Source of the DNA: Bacillota bacterium
GTDB taxonomy: Bacteria; Bacillota_A; Clostridia; Clostridiales; Clostridiaceae
Assembly (NCBI GenBank): GCA_021780795.1
Contig: JAJXYA010000193.1
Location: 1 to 7,004 of the forward strand
Reading direction: 5' to 3'
Length of the DNA: 7,004 nt
Position 1 is the stretch's first letter; the number at the start of each line of letters is the position of its first letter. Shown here piece by piece: positions 1 to 6,743 of this stretch. Position numbers and translations under genes: made by a program. The notes under the pieces are model-generated. The model made no database searches. It had not been told where the DNA came from and saw only the letters and a list, made by a program, of their open reading frames with translations.

Positions 1-3000
1 AAAACTTTAGATGAAATAAATGAAAATAGGTCACGTCTTGATATTGGACAGTTATCAAGGCAAATCGATATATTAGAAAAAGTTAGAAGAGAAGAAATAG
101 AAAAGTTAAATAATTTAAGGCTTCAACTAAAAAATACTAGGCTCAATGAGTATAGGCCTATTGTTGTTGGAGGAGAAGAATATAAGCCTATAGAGGCAGC
201 AAGGTTTATTAATGACAACAGAGATACATATGGATGGATACCTGAACCGATATCGCCATATGTTCTCCCTTCTCTATTGGAAGAAGATATAATTGAGCTT
301 TATAATATAAATGCTATTGTAACAAAAGAGGATGAAGAAGAGTTGAGTTTTAATCTAATAAAAACAACAGAGCTCTTATCAATAGCCCAATTTAATGATT
401 TAATAAATAAAAAAATGGAATTTAAAGAGGATAAGTTAAACGAATATAAAACTTGTTGGAACAATAAAAGTAATTGTACAAAAGAGCAGTTAAATGAATT
501 GATTAATGATATTAACGAAGCTTTGATTAATATTAATTTAGATATGGAATGGACACTAGCTGCTATTGAAGCTGGAAGTGAAGAAGTATTAAAAAAGCAA
601 TGGATAAATCTTATATATGAAGTTGATAAAGTATATGAGTTATCACTGGAGGTTTCTGAGCAAATAATTAAATATAATCCAGAAATTATACACCTTGAGG
701 ACAAGTTTAACATTAAAAATCAATTGGAAAAAATAATATCTAAGCTTGAAACCAGCGGTAAGGTAACAAGACTGGACTTAATGTTTAATCAAGATATGAA
801 AAAAGCAATAAATAATTGCAGGGTTAATGGGAAAATTCCAACTACTATTAACGAATTTAAAGCAGTGCTAGCCTATTACAATTTAGAATACGAAAGAATA
901 CAGCTAAGATTAAGATGGGACAGGCAGTTAGTACCTTATGGCGCTGAAAAGTCGGATAAAATGGGAATAAATTTTGAAGCAGTTTGCAAAAAGTATTGCG
1001 TTATTATAAAGGAGAACCTTAATTGGCGTGAAGAAAAGTGGGAGCCAATATTAAAAAAACTAAAGGTTTATGGATTAAATATTCAAAGTTTAGACGGTGA
1101 GTTTGACCTATCAAGTGAGAACTTTAGCAAATTAAAGCATATAAAACTTAATTTTGGAAATAAGCTTATAGCTGCAGTTAACTCTCAAATTTATAGGTTA
1201 TCATATAAAGAATGTGAAAAAGCTATAGCTTCTTTAAAGGAATTGGTTGATATATATTGCATGGATCAAAATAGTCGTATAATGAGGGGATTTCAGGAAG
1301 CTATAATTAGAAATGATATAACTTTATATAACAATTTCTATGATGCTTTAATTAGATTAAAAAGTATAGAAGATTATGTAAGAAGACGACAGCAGTTATT
1401 AGATAAGCTAAGAGAAACAGCGCCGGCTTGGGCAAAGGCAGTTAAGCAGAGAGAGGGAGTGCATGGCAATAATAAGCCACCTTCAGATATAAAAAAAGCA
1501 TGGCTTTTTGCACAATTTAATGAAGAAATAAAAAGAAGAAATAATTCATCAATTGAAAAAATTCAAAATGAAATAATAGAAGTGGAAAATAACATAAAGG
1601 AAAACACCTCTGAATTAGCTTTTAAAAAGGCTTGGAAGGAAAGACTTAACAGCATTAGCAATAGCAAAAAGCAAGTACAGGCAATCGAAGCCTGGAGGCA
1701 GATAATGAGAAAAGTAGGAACAGGGAAAGGGAAGAGGGCAGAACTTTTAAAGGCAGAGGCAAGAAAATTAATGCCAGAATGTCAAAGTGCAGTACCTGTT
1801 TGGATAATGCCATTAACAAAAGTGGTTGAAAGCTTTAACCCTAGCCAAAATAAATTTGATGTTGTAATAATAGATGAAGCTAGCCAGGCTGATTTCGTGG
1901 CTATAGTAGCATTATTTTTAGGCAAACAAGTAATAATTGTTGGAGACAATGAACAGGTCAGTCCATTAGCAATAGGTGAAAAAGCAGAAGATATAGATAG
2001 GCTGATAAAAGAATATTTATTCGATATTCCTAATAGTTTTTTGTATTCTGGGAAGTTTTCAGTTTACGATTTAGCTCAAACTGCAGGCTATCAGCCTGTG
2101 AGACTGAAAGAGCATTTTAGATGTGTTCCAGAAATAATACAATACTCCAATATTTTATCATATAATGGCCAAATAAAGCCACTAAGAGATTCCAGTAAAG
2201 TAGATACAAAACCTCACGTTATTTGTTATAGGGTAGAAAATGCTATTTGTAAAAATAAAGTTAATGAAAAGGAAGCACAAGTAATAGTAGCTTTAATAAT
2301 GGCTTGTTTAGAAAGAGAAGAGTATAAAAACAGTACTTTTGGTGTAATTACATTAAGAGGAGAAAAACAGGCACTCCTTATAGATAAAATGTTACAAGGA
2401 AAAATGGAGCCAAAGGAGTATAGAAGAAGAAGGATACTGTGTGGAAACTCAGCAAATTTTCAAGGAGATGAAAGAGATGTTATCTTTCTTTCAATGGTAG
2501 ATACTAATGAAGGAATTGGTCCTTTAAGATTTAATGGATATGGTAATGATAATTTGTATAAAAAGAGATATAACGTTGCAGTAAGCAGAGCCAAAGATCA
2601 GATTTGGTTAGTTCATTCCTTAGATGAGGATAATGACTTAAAGCTTGGAGATATTAGAAAAGAACTAATAAGTTATTTTAAAAATTCAAAAGGAAGAGAA
2701 AACGAATTTAACATTAATGTGAAAAAGGCTGAATCTGAGTTTGAAAAACGGGTTATGAAATATCTTATTAATAAAGGATATAAAGTAGTTCCTCAATGGC
2801 AAGTAGGGGCATATAGGATAGATATGGTTATACTGAGCGGTGAAAATAAGATTGCACTTGAATGTGATGGTGATAAATGGCATGGAGAAGATAAGCTTTT
2901 AGATGATATGAATAGACAGGCTATCCTGGAAAGGTTAGGCTGGAGATTTATAAGGATAAGAGGAAGTGAATTTTTTAGTGATGAAGCATCAGTTATGGGA

Positions 3001-3129
3001 AAAGTATATGAAAAACTTACCGATTTAGATATATTTCCTGAAAAAACCTTTGAAGAAGTTTCAGAATATGGATTAAAAGAAAAAATTATCATGAAAAGTG
3101 AAGAATTGCTCAGAATGTGGAATAAATAA
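1..3129 (+). CDS. Superfamily I DNA/RNA helicase with C-terminal Vsr/DUF559-like nuclease domain (5' end outside window)
   Basis: The frame is open from the first base to the TAA at 3127-3129, giving 1042 residues; the N-terminus lies upstream. The first in-frame start-like codon is TTG 277, but the family-like sequence before it (EYRPIVVGGEEYKP, then DTYGWIPEPI) shows translation starts outside the window. In window codon numbers: a long charged, coiled-coil-rich insertion (about 1-560); a conserved GTGKGKRAE stretch (573-581); PVWIMPL (599-605); motif II DEASQ (from 625); motif III GDNEQ (from 648); EHFR, the motif IV region (704-707); motif V QGDERD (from 821); and motif VI NVAVSRAK (858-865), all in the UPF1-like SF1 pattern. 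The Walker A motif is missing because it must lie upstream. About 910-995 forms a PD-(D/E)XK-like fold with E913/E915, RID (D941) and ECDGD (E954, D956) followed by W-H, as in MTES_1575/DUF559/Vsr-like endonucleases. Likely role: ATP-driven nucleic acid translocation coupled to cleavage, in repair or phage defence. The helicase and nuclease calls are firm; the biological role is inference. Confidence 0.9.
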   Translation, partial: KTLDEINENRSRLDIGQLSRQIDILEKVRREEIEKLNNLRLQLKNTRLNEYRPIVVGGEEYKPIEAARFINDNRDTYGWIPEPISPYVLPSLLEEDIIELYNINAIVTKEDEEELSFNLIKTTELLSIAQFNDLINKKMEFKEDKLNEYKTCWNNKSNCTKEQLNELINDINEALININLDMEWTLAAIEAGSEEVLKKQWINLIYEVDKVYELSLEVSEQIIKYNPEIIHLEDKFNIKNQLEKIISKLETSGKVTRLDLMFNQDMKKAINNCRVNGKIPTTINEFKAVLAYYNLEYERIQLRLRWDRQLVPYGAEKSDKMGINFEAVCKKYCVIIKENLNWREEKWEPILKKLKVYGLNIQSLDGEFDLSSENFSKLKHIKLNFGNKLIAAVNSQIYRLSYKECEKAIASLKELVDIYCMDQNSRIMRGFQEAIIRNDITLYNNFYDALIRLKSIEDYVRRRQQLLDKLRETAPAWAKAVKQREGVHGNNKPPSDIKKAWLFAQFNEEIKRRNNSSIEKIQNEIIEVENNIKENTSELAFKKAWKERLNSISNSKKQVQAIEAWRQIMRKVGTGKGKRAELLKAEARKLMPECQSAVPVWIMPLTKVVESFNPSQNKFDVVIIDEASQADFVAIVALFLGKQVIIVGDNEQVSPLAIGEKAEDIDRLIKEYLFDIPNSFLYSGKFSVYDLAQTAGYQPVRLKEHFRCVPEIIQYSNILSYNGQIKPLRDSSKVDTKPHVICYRVENAICKNKVNEKEAQVIVALIMACLEREEYKNSTFGVITLRGEKQALLIDKMLQGKMEPKEYRRRRILCGNSANFQGDERDVIFLSMVDTNEGIGPLRFNGYGNDNLYKKRYNVAVSRAKDQIWLVHSLDEDNDLKLGDIRKELISYFKNSKGRENEFNINVKKAESEFEKRVMKYLINKGYKVVPQWQVGAYRIDMVILSGENKIALECDGDKWHGEDKLLDDMNRQAILERLGWRFIRIRGSEFFSDEASVMGKVYEKLTDLDIFPEKTFEEVSEYGLKEKIIMKSEELLRMWNK

Positions 3130-3137
3130 AATATTTA

Positions 3138-3165
3138 TTGACAAATAATACTATGGTGGTAAAAT
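3138..3165 (+). promoter_or_regulatory. SigA-type promoter for the nitroreductase gene
   Basis: A perfect -35 TTGACA (3138-3143) is followed after 16 bases by TAAAAT (3160-3165), one mismatch from the -10 consensus. It sits 9 bases after the helicase stop codon and about 55 bases before the chosen nitroreductase start. There is no terminator between the helicase and this promoter, so read-through from upstream is also possible. I could not identify an operator. Confidence 0.7.
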
Positions 3166-3207
3166 TAAGATAGAAAGTATTAGATGATAATCATTATTAA
3201 AAGTATT

Positions 3208-3213
3208 GGAGGT
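3208..3213 (+). promoter_or_regulatory. Ribosome binding site deciding the nitroreductase start
   Basis: GGAGGT lies 6 bases before ATG 3220. The longer in-frame start at ATG 3184 would place this strong site inside the coding region, has no comparable site of its own, and would add an unlikely N-terminal extension (MIIIIKSIGGRI). The start at 3220 is therefore preferred. Confidence 0.85.
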
Positions 3214-3219
3214 AGAATT

Positions 3220-3819
3220 ATGAGTATTGGGTTTTATGAGGCAGTAAAAAATAGGCGTTCAATTTATGGTATAAAAAAAGAGAGTGTAATTTCCGATGAA
3301 AAGCTTGAAGAAGTAATTAAACATGCAATAACTTATGTACCTACAGCTTTTAACTCTCAAAGTGGAAGGGTAATTTTACTTTTAGATAAAGAACATGATA
3401 AATTTTGGGATATAACTCTAGAGCAGTTGAGAAAGATAGTTCCAGAAGAAGCTTTCAAAACAACAGAAGATAAAATAAATTCCTTTAAAAACGGATATGG
3501 AACAGTTTTATATTTTGAGGATCAAGACGTAGTAACTGGATTACAACAAAAATTTCCGTTATATAGTGATAACTTTCCTGTATGGTCTCAGCAAGGTTCA
3601 GGAATGTTACAATACATAGTTTGGACTGCTTTAGAAGCAGAAGGCTATGGTGCATCACTTCAGCATTATAATGAAATTATTGAAGAAGCTATTAAGAAAG
3701 AGCTTGGTATAAGTAATTCTTGGAAGCTAATAGGTCAAATGCCTTTTGGAAAGCCGATTTCAGAGCCAGATAAAAAAGATTTTCAGCCTATTGAAAAAAG
3801 ATTTAAAGTAATAAAATAA
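3220..3819 (+). CDS. Nitroreductase family protein (Frm2/Hbn1/CinD-like), FMN-dependent
   Basis: The 199-residue product has the size and layout of the small one-domain nitroreductases resembling fungal Frm2/Hbn1 and bacterial CinD. Members are usually FMN-binding dimers in the cytoplasm that use NAD(P)H to reduce nitroaromatics, quinones or similar oxidants. Visible hallmarks are the N-terminal FMN-phosphate motif NRRSIYGI (R12, R13, S14), the PTAFNSQSGR segment (41-50) that normally lines the flavin pocket, GYGASLQHY (142-150), and GQMPFGKP near the C-terminus (172-179). No signal peptide or membrane segment is seen. The gene has its own promoter and strong ribosome binding site and is followed by a long hairpin terminator, so it is probably monocistronic. 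The physiological substrate cannot be read from sequence. Family confidence is high; placement in the Frm2/Hbn1 subgroup is from remembered sequence similarity only. Confidence 0.9.
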   Translation: MSIGFYEAVKNRRSIYGIKKESVISDEKLEEVIKHAITYVPTAFNSQSGRVILLLDKEHDKFWDITLEQLRKIVPEEAFKTTEDKINSFKNGYGTVLYFEDQDVVTGLQQKFPLYSDNFPVWSQQGSGMLQYIVWTALEAEGYGASLQHYNEIIEEAIKKELGISNSWKLIGQMPFGKPISEPDKKDFQPIEKRFKVIK

Positions 3820-3837
3820 TAAATTTTACTCCCTTAA

Positions 3838-3921
3838 AAATATAAAAAGCAGCTTAATATCTATTAAGTAACCTTGTATTGTTTTACAAGTATTTAGGAT
3901 ATTGAGCGGCTTTTTATATTT
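3838..3921 (+). terminator. Long nested hairpin, probable bidirectional intrinsic terminator
   Basis: Arms 3838-3861 and 3898-3921 are near-perfect inverted repeats of 24 bases, with one A-G mismatch and one G-U pair. The outer stem pairs an A-rich run with a T-rich run (AAAAAGC against GCTTTTT), so either strand would end in a T-tract after a stem, as in bidirectional terminators. The 36-base apical loop contains a second perfect 6-bp stem, CTTGTA (3873-3878) with TACAAG (3885-3890). It begins 18 bases after the nitroreductase stop. The arms are unusually long for a simple terminator, so a structured RNA or small palindromic repeat remains possible. Confidence 0.7.
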
Positions 3922-3966
3922 AATAAAAATTTATCAATATTATTGGAATATAAATGTAAATAAATA

Positions 3967-3995
3967 TTTAATTGTGCATAATTTGAATATATAAT
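3967..3995 (+). promoter_or_regulatory. Candidate promoter for clpS-clpA
   Basis: A perfect TATAAT lies at 3990-3995, 36 bases before the clpS start. The matching -35 position (3967-3972, TTTAAT, 17-base spacer) is poor. The whole 3922-4018 stretch is very AT-rich, so other -10-like words (TATAAG at 4001) are also present. I see no CtsR-like heptanucleotide direct repeats and no CIRCE element, so classical Gram-positive heat-shock control of these clp genes is not supported here. Confidence 0.35.
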
Positions 3996-4018
3996 TAGTA
4001 TATAAGTTTTATATTTTT

Positions 4019-4023
4019 AGGAG
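4019..4023 (+). promoter_or_regulatory. Ribosome binding site of clpS
   Basis: AGGAG lies 8 bases before ATG 4032. An overlapping in-frame TTG at 4029 is a possible start but is a weaker codon and sits closer to the site; the ATG is preferred. Confidence 0.75.
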
Positions 4024-4031
4024 CTGATTTG

Positions 4032-4331
4032 ATGTCACAAAAAACAGTAATTAATGAAGAACATAAGTTAAAGATAAAAAAGCCTAAATTATTTAAAGTA
4101 ATTATGCATAATGATGACTATACTACTATGGAATTTGTAATAGAGGTTTTAACAAAAGTGTTTAATAAAAGTGGAATTGAGGCAACTAAAATAATGTATG
4201 ATGTGCATAGAAAAGGCATTGGAACTGCTGGTGTATATGCATACGATATAGCCAAAACAAAGGTTAATCAAGCAATGGGAATGGCAAAAAACAGTGGCTT
4301 CCCTTTTAAATTGAGTATGGAAGAGGAATAA
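4032..4331 (+). CDS. clpS: ATP-dependent Clp protease adaptor ClpS
   Basis: The 99-residue product is the usual ClpS length. ClpS is a small cytoplasmic adaptor that binds proteins with destabilising N-terminal residues and hands them to the N-domain of the Clp unfoldase for degradation by ClpP. After a flexible lysine-rich N-terminal tail (about 1-20) comes the core signature HNDDYTTMEFVIEVL (26-40). N27 and D28 correspond to the residues that hold the substrate alpha-amino group in E. coli ClpS (N34, D35). M33 matches the hydrophobic gatekeeper M40, and H59 in YDVHRKG matches H66. The N-degron pocket therefore looks intact. The TAA stop is 4 bases before the clpA ATG, and the clpA ribosome binding site lies inside the end of clpS, which implies co-transcription and probably translational coupling with its partner. 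Confidence 0.95.
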   Translation: MSQKTVINEEHKLKIKKPKLFKVIMHNDDYTTMEFVIEVLTKVFNKSGIEATKIMYDVHRKGIGTAGVYAYDIAKTKVNQAMGMAKNSGFPFKLSMEEE

Positions 4332-4335
4332 GTAT

Positions 4336-6594
4336 ATGAAGATTGATGAAGTATTAAATGAAATTATTACTGCGGCCTTTAATGAGGCTAAACAAAAGAA
4401 ACACGAATATTTTACTCCAGAGCATATTCTTTATGCTTCATTATTTTTCGATGAAGGTAAAAAAATAATTAAAAACTCAGGTGGAGATGTAGAACTTTTA
4501 AAAAACGATTTAAATACATATATAAGCGAAAATATTAGTATGGTAATTGAAGAGGAACCAATTGAAACGGTTGGAATACAAAGAGTATTAAATGAAGCAA
4601 CAAAGCGTATGCTTTCAGCTGGGAAAAAGAGTATTAAATTAGGAGATATAATTGTTGCTATATATGATGATCAAAATTCTTTTGGCTCATATTTTTTGAA
4701 AAAGCAAGGAATAAGAAGAATAGACATACTAAATTATATTACACATGGCATCTCAAAAACTGGATTTTATGAGGAAGAAATGCAAAGTTATTTTAGTATA
4801 CAGGAAGATGAAGAAGAGGAAGAAGAAGAAGCAAAACCAAGCAATAAAGAAGCGTTTATAAATAAATATACTGTTGATTTAACGCAAAAAGCAAGAGAAG
4901 GTAGGTTAGACCCATTAATAGGAAGACAGGATGTTATAGATAAAACAATACAAGTATTATCTAGAAGGTTTAAAAATAATCCTATTCATGTGGGGGAACC
5001 AGGTGTAGGCAAAACAGCAATTACTGAAGGACTAGCAGCCATGATTGTTAAAAATGAAGTGCCCAAGGAGCTAAGAAATAGCAAATTATATTATTTAGAT
5101 ATGGGAAGTCTTCTTGCAGGCACTAAATATAGAGGTGACTTTGAAGAAAGAATAAAAAATGTGTTAAATATACTTTCGGAGCTTAAAAATGTAATAGTTT
5201 ATATAGATGAGATACATAATATAATAGGTGCAGGAGCTATTTCTGGAAGCTCAATGGATGCATCTAATATTTTAAAACCATTTTTGTTAGATGGGAAAAT
5301 AAAATTTATTGGTGCAACAACCTATGAGGAACACAAAAAAATATTTGAAAAGGACAGAGCACTTTCAAGAAGATTTCAAAAGATAGAAATATCAGAGCCT
5401 TCCATAGAGGAAACCTATAAGATACTTCTTGGACTTAAGAAAAACTATGAGAGCTTCCACAAAGTAATTTACAGTAAGGAGTCTCTTAAAATGGCTGCTG
5501 ATTTATCAGCAAAATATATTAATGATAGGTTCCTTCCAGACAAAGCTATAGATGTTATAGATGAAGTAGGTGCTTTTGTAAAGCTTCATAAGAATAATGA
5601 TGAAGAAACAGTTACAATTACTGAAGAGCATGTACAAAAAATAATAGCTTCCATGGCAAAAATTCCAGAGCAAAAGCTTTCAGTTAATGAAGTAGAAACT
5701 TTAAAAACCTTAGATAAGGAGCTAAAGAAAAAGATATACTCACAGAATCAAGCTATTGAAGCAGTAGTGAGAGCAATAAAGCGTTCAAGGGCAGGTTTTA
5801 ATGATGAAGGAAAGACTGTAGCAAATCTACTTTTTGTTGGACCAACAGGAGTTGGGAAAACAGAAATAAGTAAAACCTTAGCAGAAATATTATCTATACC
5901 TTTAATTAGATTTGATATGAGTGAATATCAAGAGAAACATTCGGTAGCTAAACTTATTGGGGCACCTCCTGGATATGTAGGGTATGAAGAAGGAGGATTA
6001 CTAACTGATACTATTAGAAAGACACCATATTGTGTATTACTATTAGATGAGATAGAAAAGGTTCATCCAGATATATTAAATGTACTTCTTCAAATAATGG
6101 ATTATGCAACCTTATCGGATAATATGGGGAAAAAGGCTGACTTTAGAAATGTAATTGTTATAATGACCTCAAATGCGGGAGCAAAGGAGGTTGGTAAATC
6201 TGTAATAGGCTTTGGAGGCAGAAAACTTGAAAGTATAGAGATAAAGAGAGAAGTGGAAAAAGTATTTTCTCCTGAATTCAGAAATAGACTAAATGATATC
6301 ATAATATTTAACAGTATGGATGAAAATATGGCTCTTTCTATTGCAAAAAAAGTCATTAATGAGTTTAGCTTGAAGCTTTCTGAAAAAAATATAAAGCTTC
6401 AGGTTTCAGAGGAAGCATACAAGTGGATTGCCAATCAAGGATTAAATTCAATATATGGTGCTAGAGAAATAATTAGAATAGTTCAGCAAAAGGTAAAGCC
6501 ATATTTTATTGACCTCGTACTCTTTAATAATTGTGAGGAAGAAATTTGTGTTAATATAGATATTAAAGATGATGAAATAGTTGTGAAGGAGTAA
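4336..6594 (+). CDS. clpA: ATP-dependent Clp protease ATP-binding subunit ClpA
   Basis: This 752-residue Hsp100 AAA+ unfoldase is close to E. coli ClpA in length (758). Residues 1-150 form the double-repeat Clp N-domain that docks ClpS, followed by a very acidic linker (EDEEEEEEE, 157-165). First AAA+ ring: Walker A GEPGVGKT (220-227), pore loop KYRGDF around Y265, Walker B with D291-E292, arginines R345-R346. Second ring: Walker A GPTGVGKT (502-509), pore loop GYVG (546-549), Walker B with D571-E572, arginine R651 in FRNR, sensor-2 GAR with R710. There is no coiled-coil middle domain between the rings, which separates it from ClpB and ClpC. The loop with IGF (624-626) matches the IGL/IGF tripeptide that docks ClpP, so this should be a protease-coupled unfoldase. 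The ribosome binding site, AGAGGA at 4322-4327, lies within the clpS end. All catalytic elements appear intact. Confidence 0.96.
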   Translation: MKIDEVLNEIITAAFNEAKQKKHEYFTPEHILYASLFFDEGKKIIKNSGGDVELLKNDLNTYISENISMVIEEEPIETVGIQRVLNEATKRMLSAGKKSIKLGDIIVAIYDDQNSFGSYFLKKQGIRRIDILNYITHGISKTGFYEEEMQSYFSIQEDEEEEEEEAKPSNKEAFINKYTVDLTQKAREGRLDPLIGRQDVIDKTIQVLSRRFKNNPIHVGEPGVGKTAITEGLAAMIVKNEVPKELRNSKLYYLDMGSLLAGTKYRGDFEERIKNVLNILSELKNVIVYIDEIHNIIGAGAISGSSMDASNILKPFLLDGKIKFIGATTYEEHKKIFEKDRALSRRFQKIEISEPSIEETYKILLGLKKNYESFHKVIYSKESLKMAADLSAKYINDRFLPDKAIDVIDEVGAFVKLHKNNDEETVTITEEHVQKIIASMAKIPEQKLSVNEVETLKTLDKELKKKIYSQNQAIEAVVRAIKRSRAGFNDEGKTVANLLFVGPTGVGKTEISKTLAEILSIPLIRFDMSEYQEKHSVAKLIGAPPGYVGYEEGGLLTDTIRKTPYCVLLLDEIEKVHPDILNVLLQIMDYATLSDNMGKKADFRNVIVIMTSNAGAKEVGKSVIGFGGRKLESIEIKREVEKVFSPEFRNRLNDIIIFNSMDENMALSIAKKVINEFSLKLSEKNIKLQVSEEAYKWIANQGLNSIYGAREIIRIVQQKVKPYFIDLVLFNNCEEEICVNIDIKDDEIVVKE

Positions 6595-6624
6595 AGTTCT
6601 TTCTCTCTCACAATTTTCTTTTTT
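6581..6624 (+). terminator. Intrinsic terminator of clpS-clpA
   Basis: Arms 6581-6591 (TTGTGAAGGAG) and 6603-6613 (CTCTCTCACAA) pair with a central mismatch and a G-U pair. The inner bases AAA/TTT can extend the stem to a small loop. It is followed at once by a T-rich tract, TTTTC then TTTTTT (6614-6624). The left arm lies within the last clpA codons, and the stop codon (6592-6594) is just inside the hairpin. Confidence 0.75.
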
Positions 6625-6743
6625 ATCACATACAAAAATAATTTATTATTTACTATTTAAAGTATGAAAATAAATATTTATAATATATAATGTATAAATG
6701 TGAGTTAATATGAAATGCAAAAATGGCAAAACATTTACATTAT
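6625..6743 (+). other. AT-rich leader region upstream of argB, probable promoter zone
   Basis: This stretch between the clpA terminator and the argB ribosome binding site must hold the argB promoter unless transcription reads through. It contains TATAAT words at 6679-6684 and 6686-6691 without a convincing -35, and a perfect 12-bp palindrome ATAAATATTTAT (6670-6681) overlapping the first of them. An imperfect inverted repeat, AATGTATAAATG (6689-6700) with CATTTACATT (6732-6741), could bring the ribosome binding site next to a weak stem. An ArgR site would be expected for an arginine gene; the palindrome is a candidate location, but its sequence is too generic in AT-rich DNA to call. Confidence 0.3.

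Noticed and set aside
277..279. TTG as the start of the helicase gene
   Set aside because: The same frame is open back to base 1 with family-like protein sequence, there is no ribosome binding site before 277, and Walker A must lie further upstream.
300..713. Reverse-strand open frame inside the helicase gene
   Set aside because: It is antisense to a long convincing coding region, its product resembles no family, and its serine/leucine-rich composition is what the complement of K/E/N-rich coding DNA gives.
1717..1743. GTGKGKRAE as a Walker A motif
   Set aside because: It lacks the GxxxxGK[S/T] pattern and sits too close to motif II; the true Walker A should precede the long insertion, outside the window.
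2686..3092. Two overlapping reverse-strand open frames over the nuclease domain
   Set aside because: They overlap each other and the conserved nuclease coding sequence, and show no recognisable motifs.
3184..3219. ATG 3184 as the nitroreductase start
   Set aside because: It would place the strong GGAGGT site inside the gene and add a non-homologous hydrophobic extension; ATG 3220 is correctly spaced.
6102..6356. Reverse-strand open frame inside clpA
   Set aside because: It lies opposite the conserved second AAA+ ring and has no family features.
6670..6681. Perfect palindrome ATAAATATTTAT as an ArgR operator
   Set aside because: It is made only of A and T, which arises easily by chance here, and lacks the flanking bases of known ARG boxes; kept only as a possible site within the leader.
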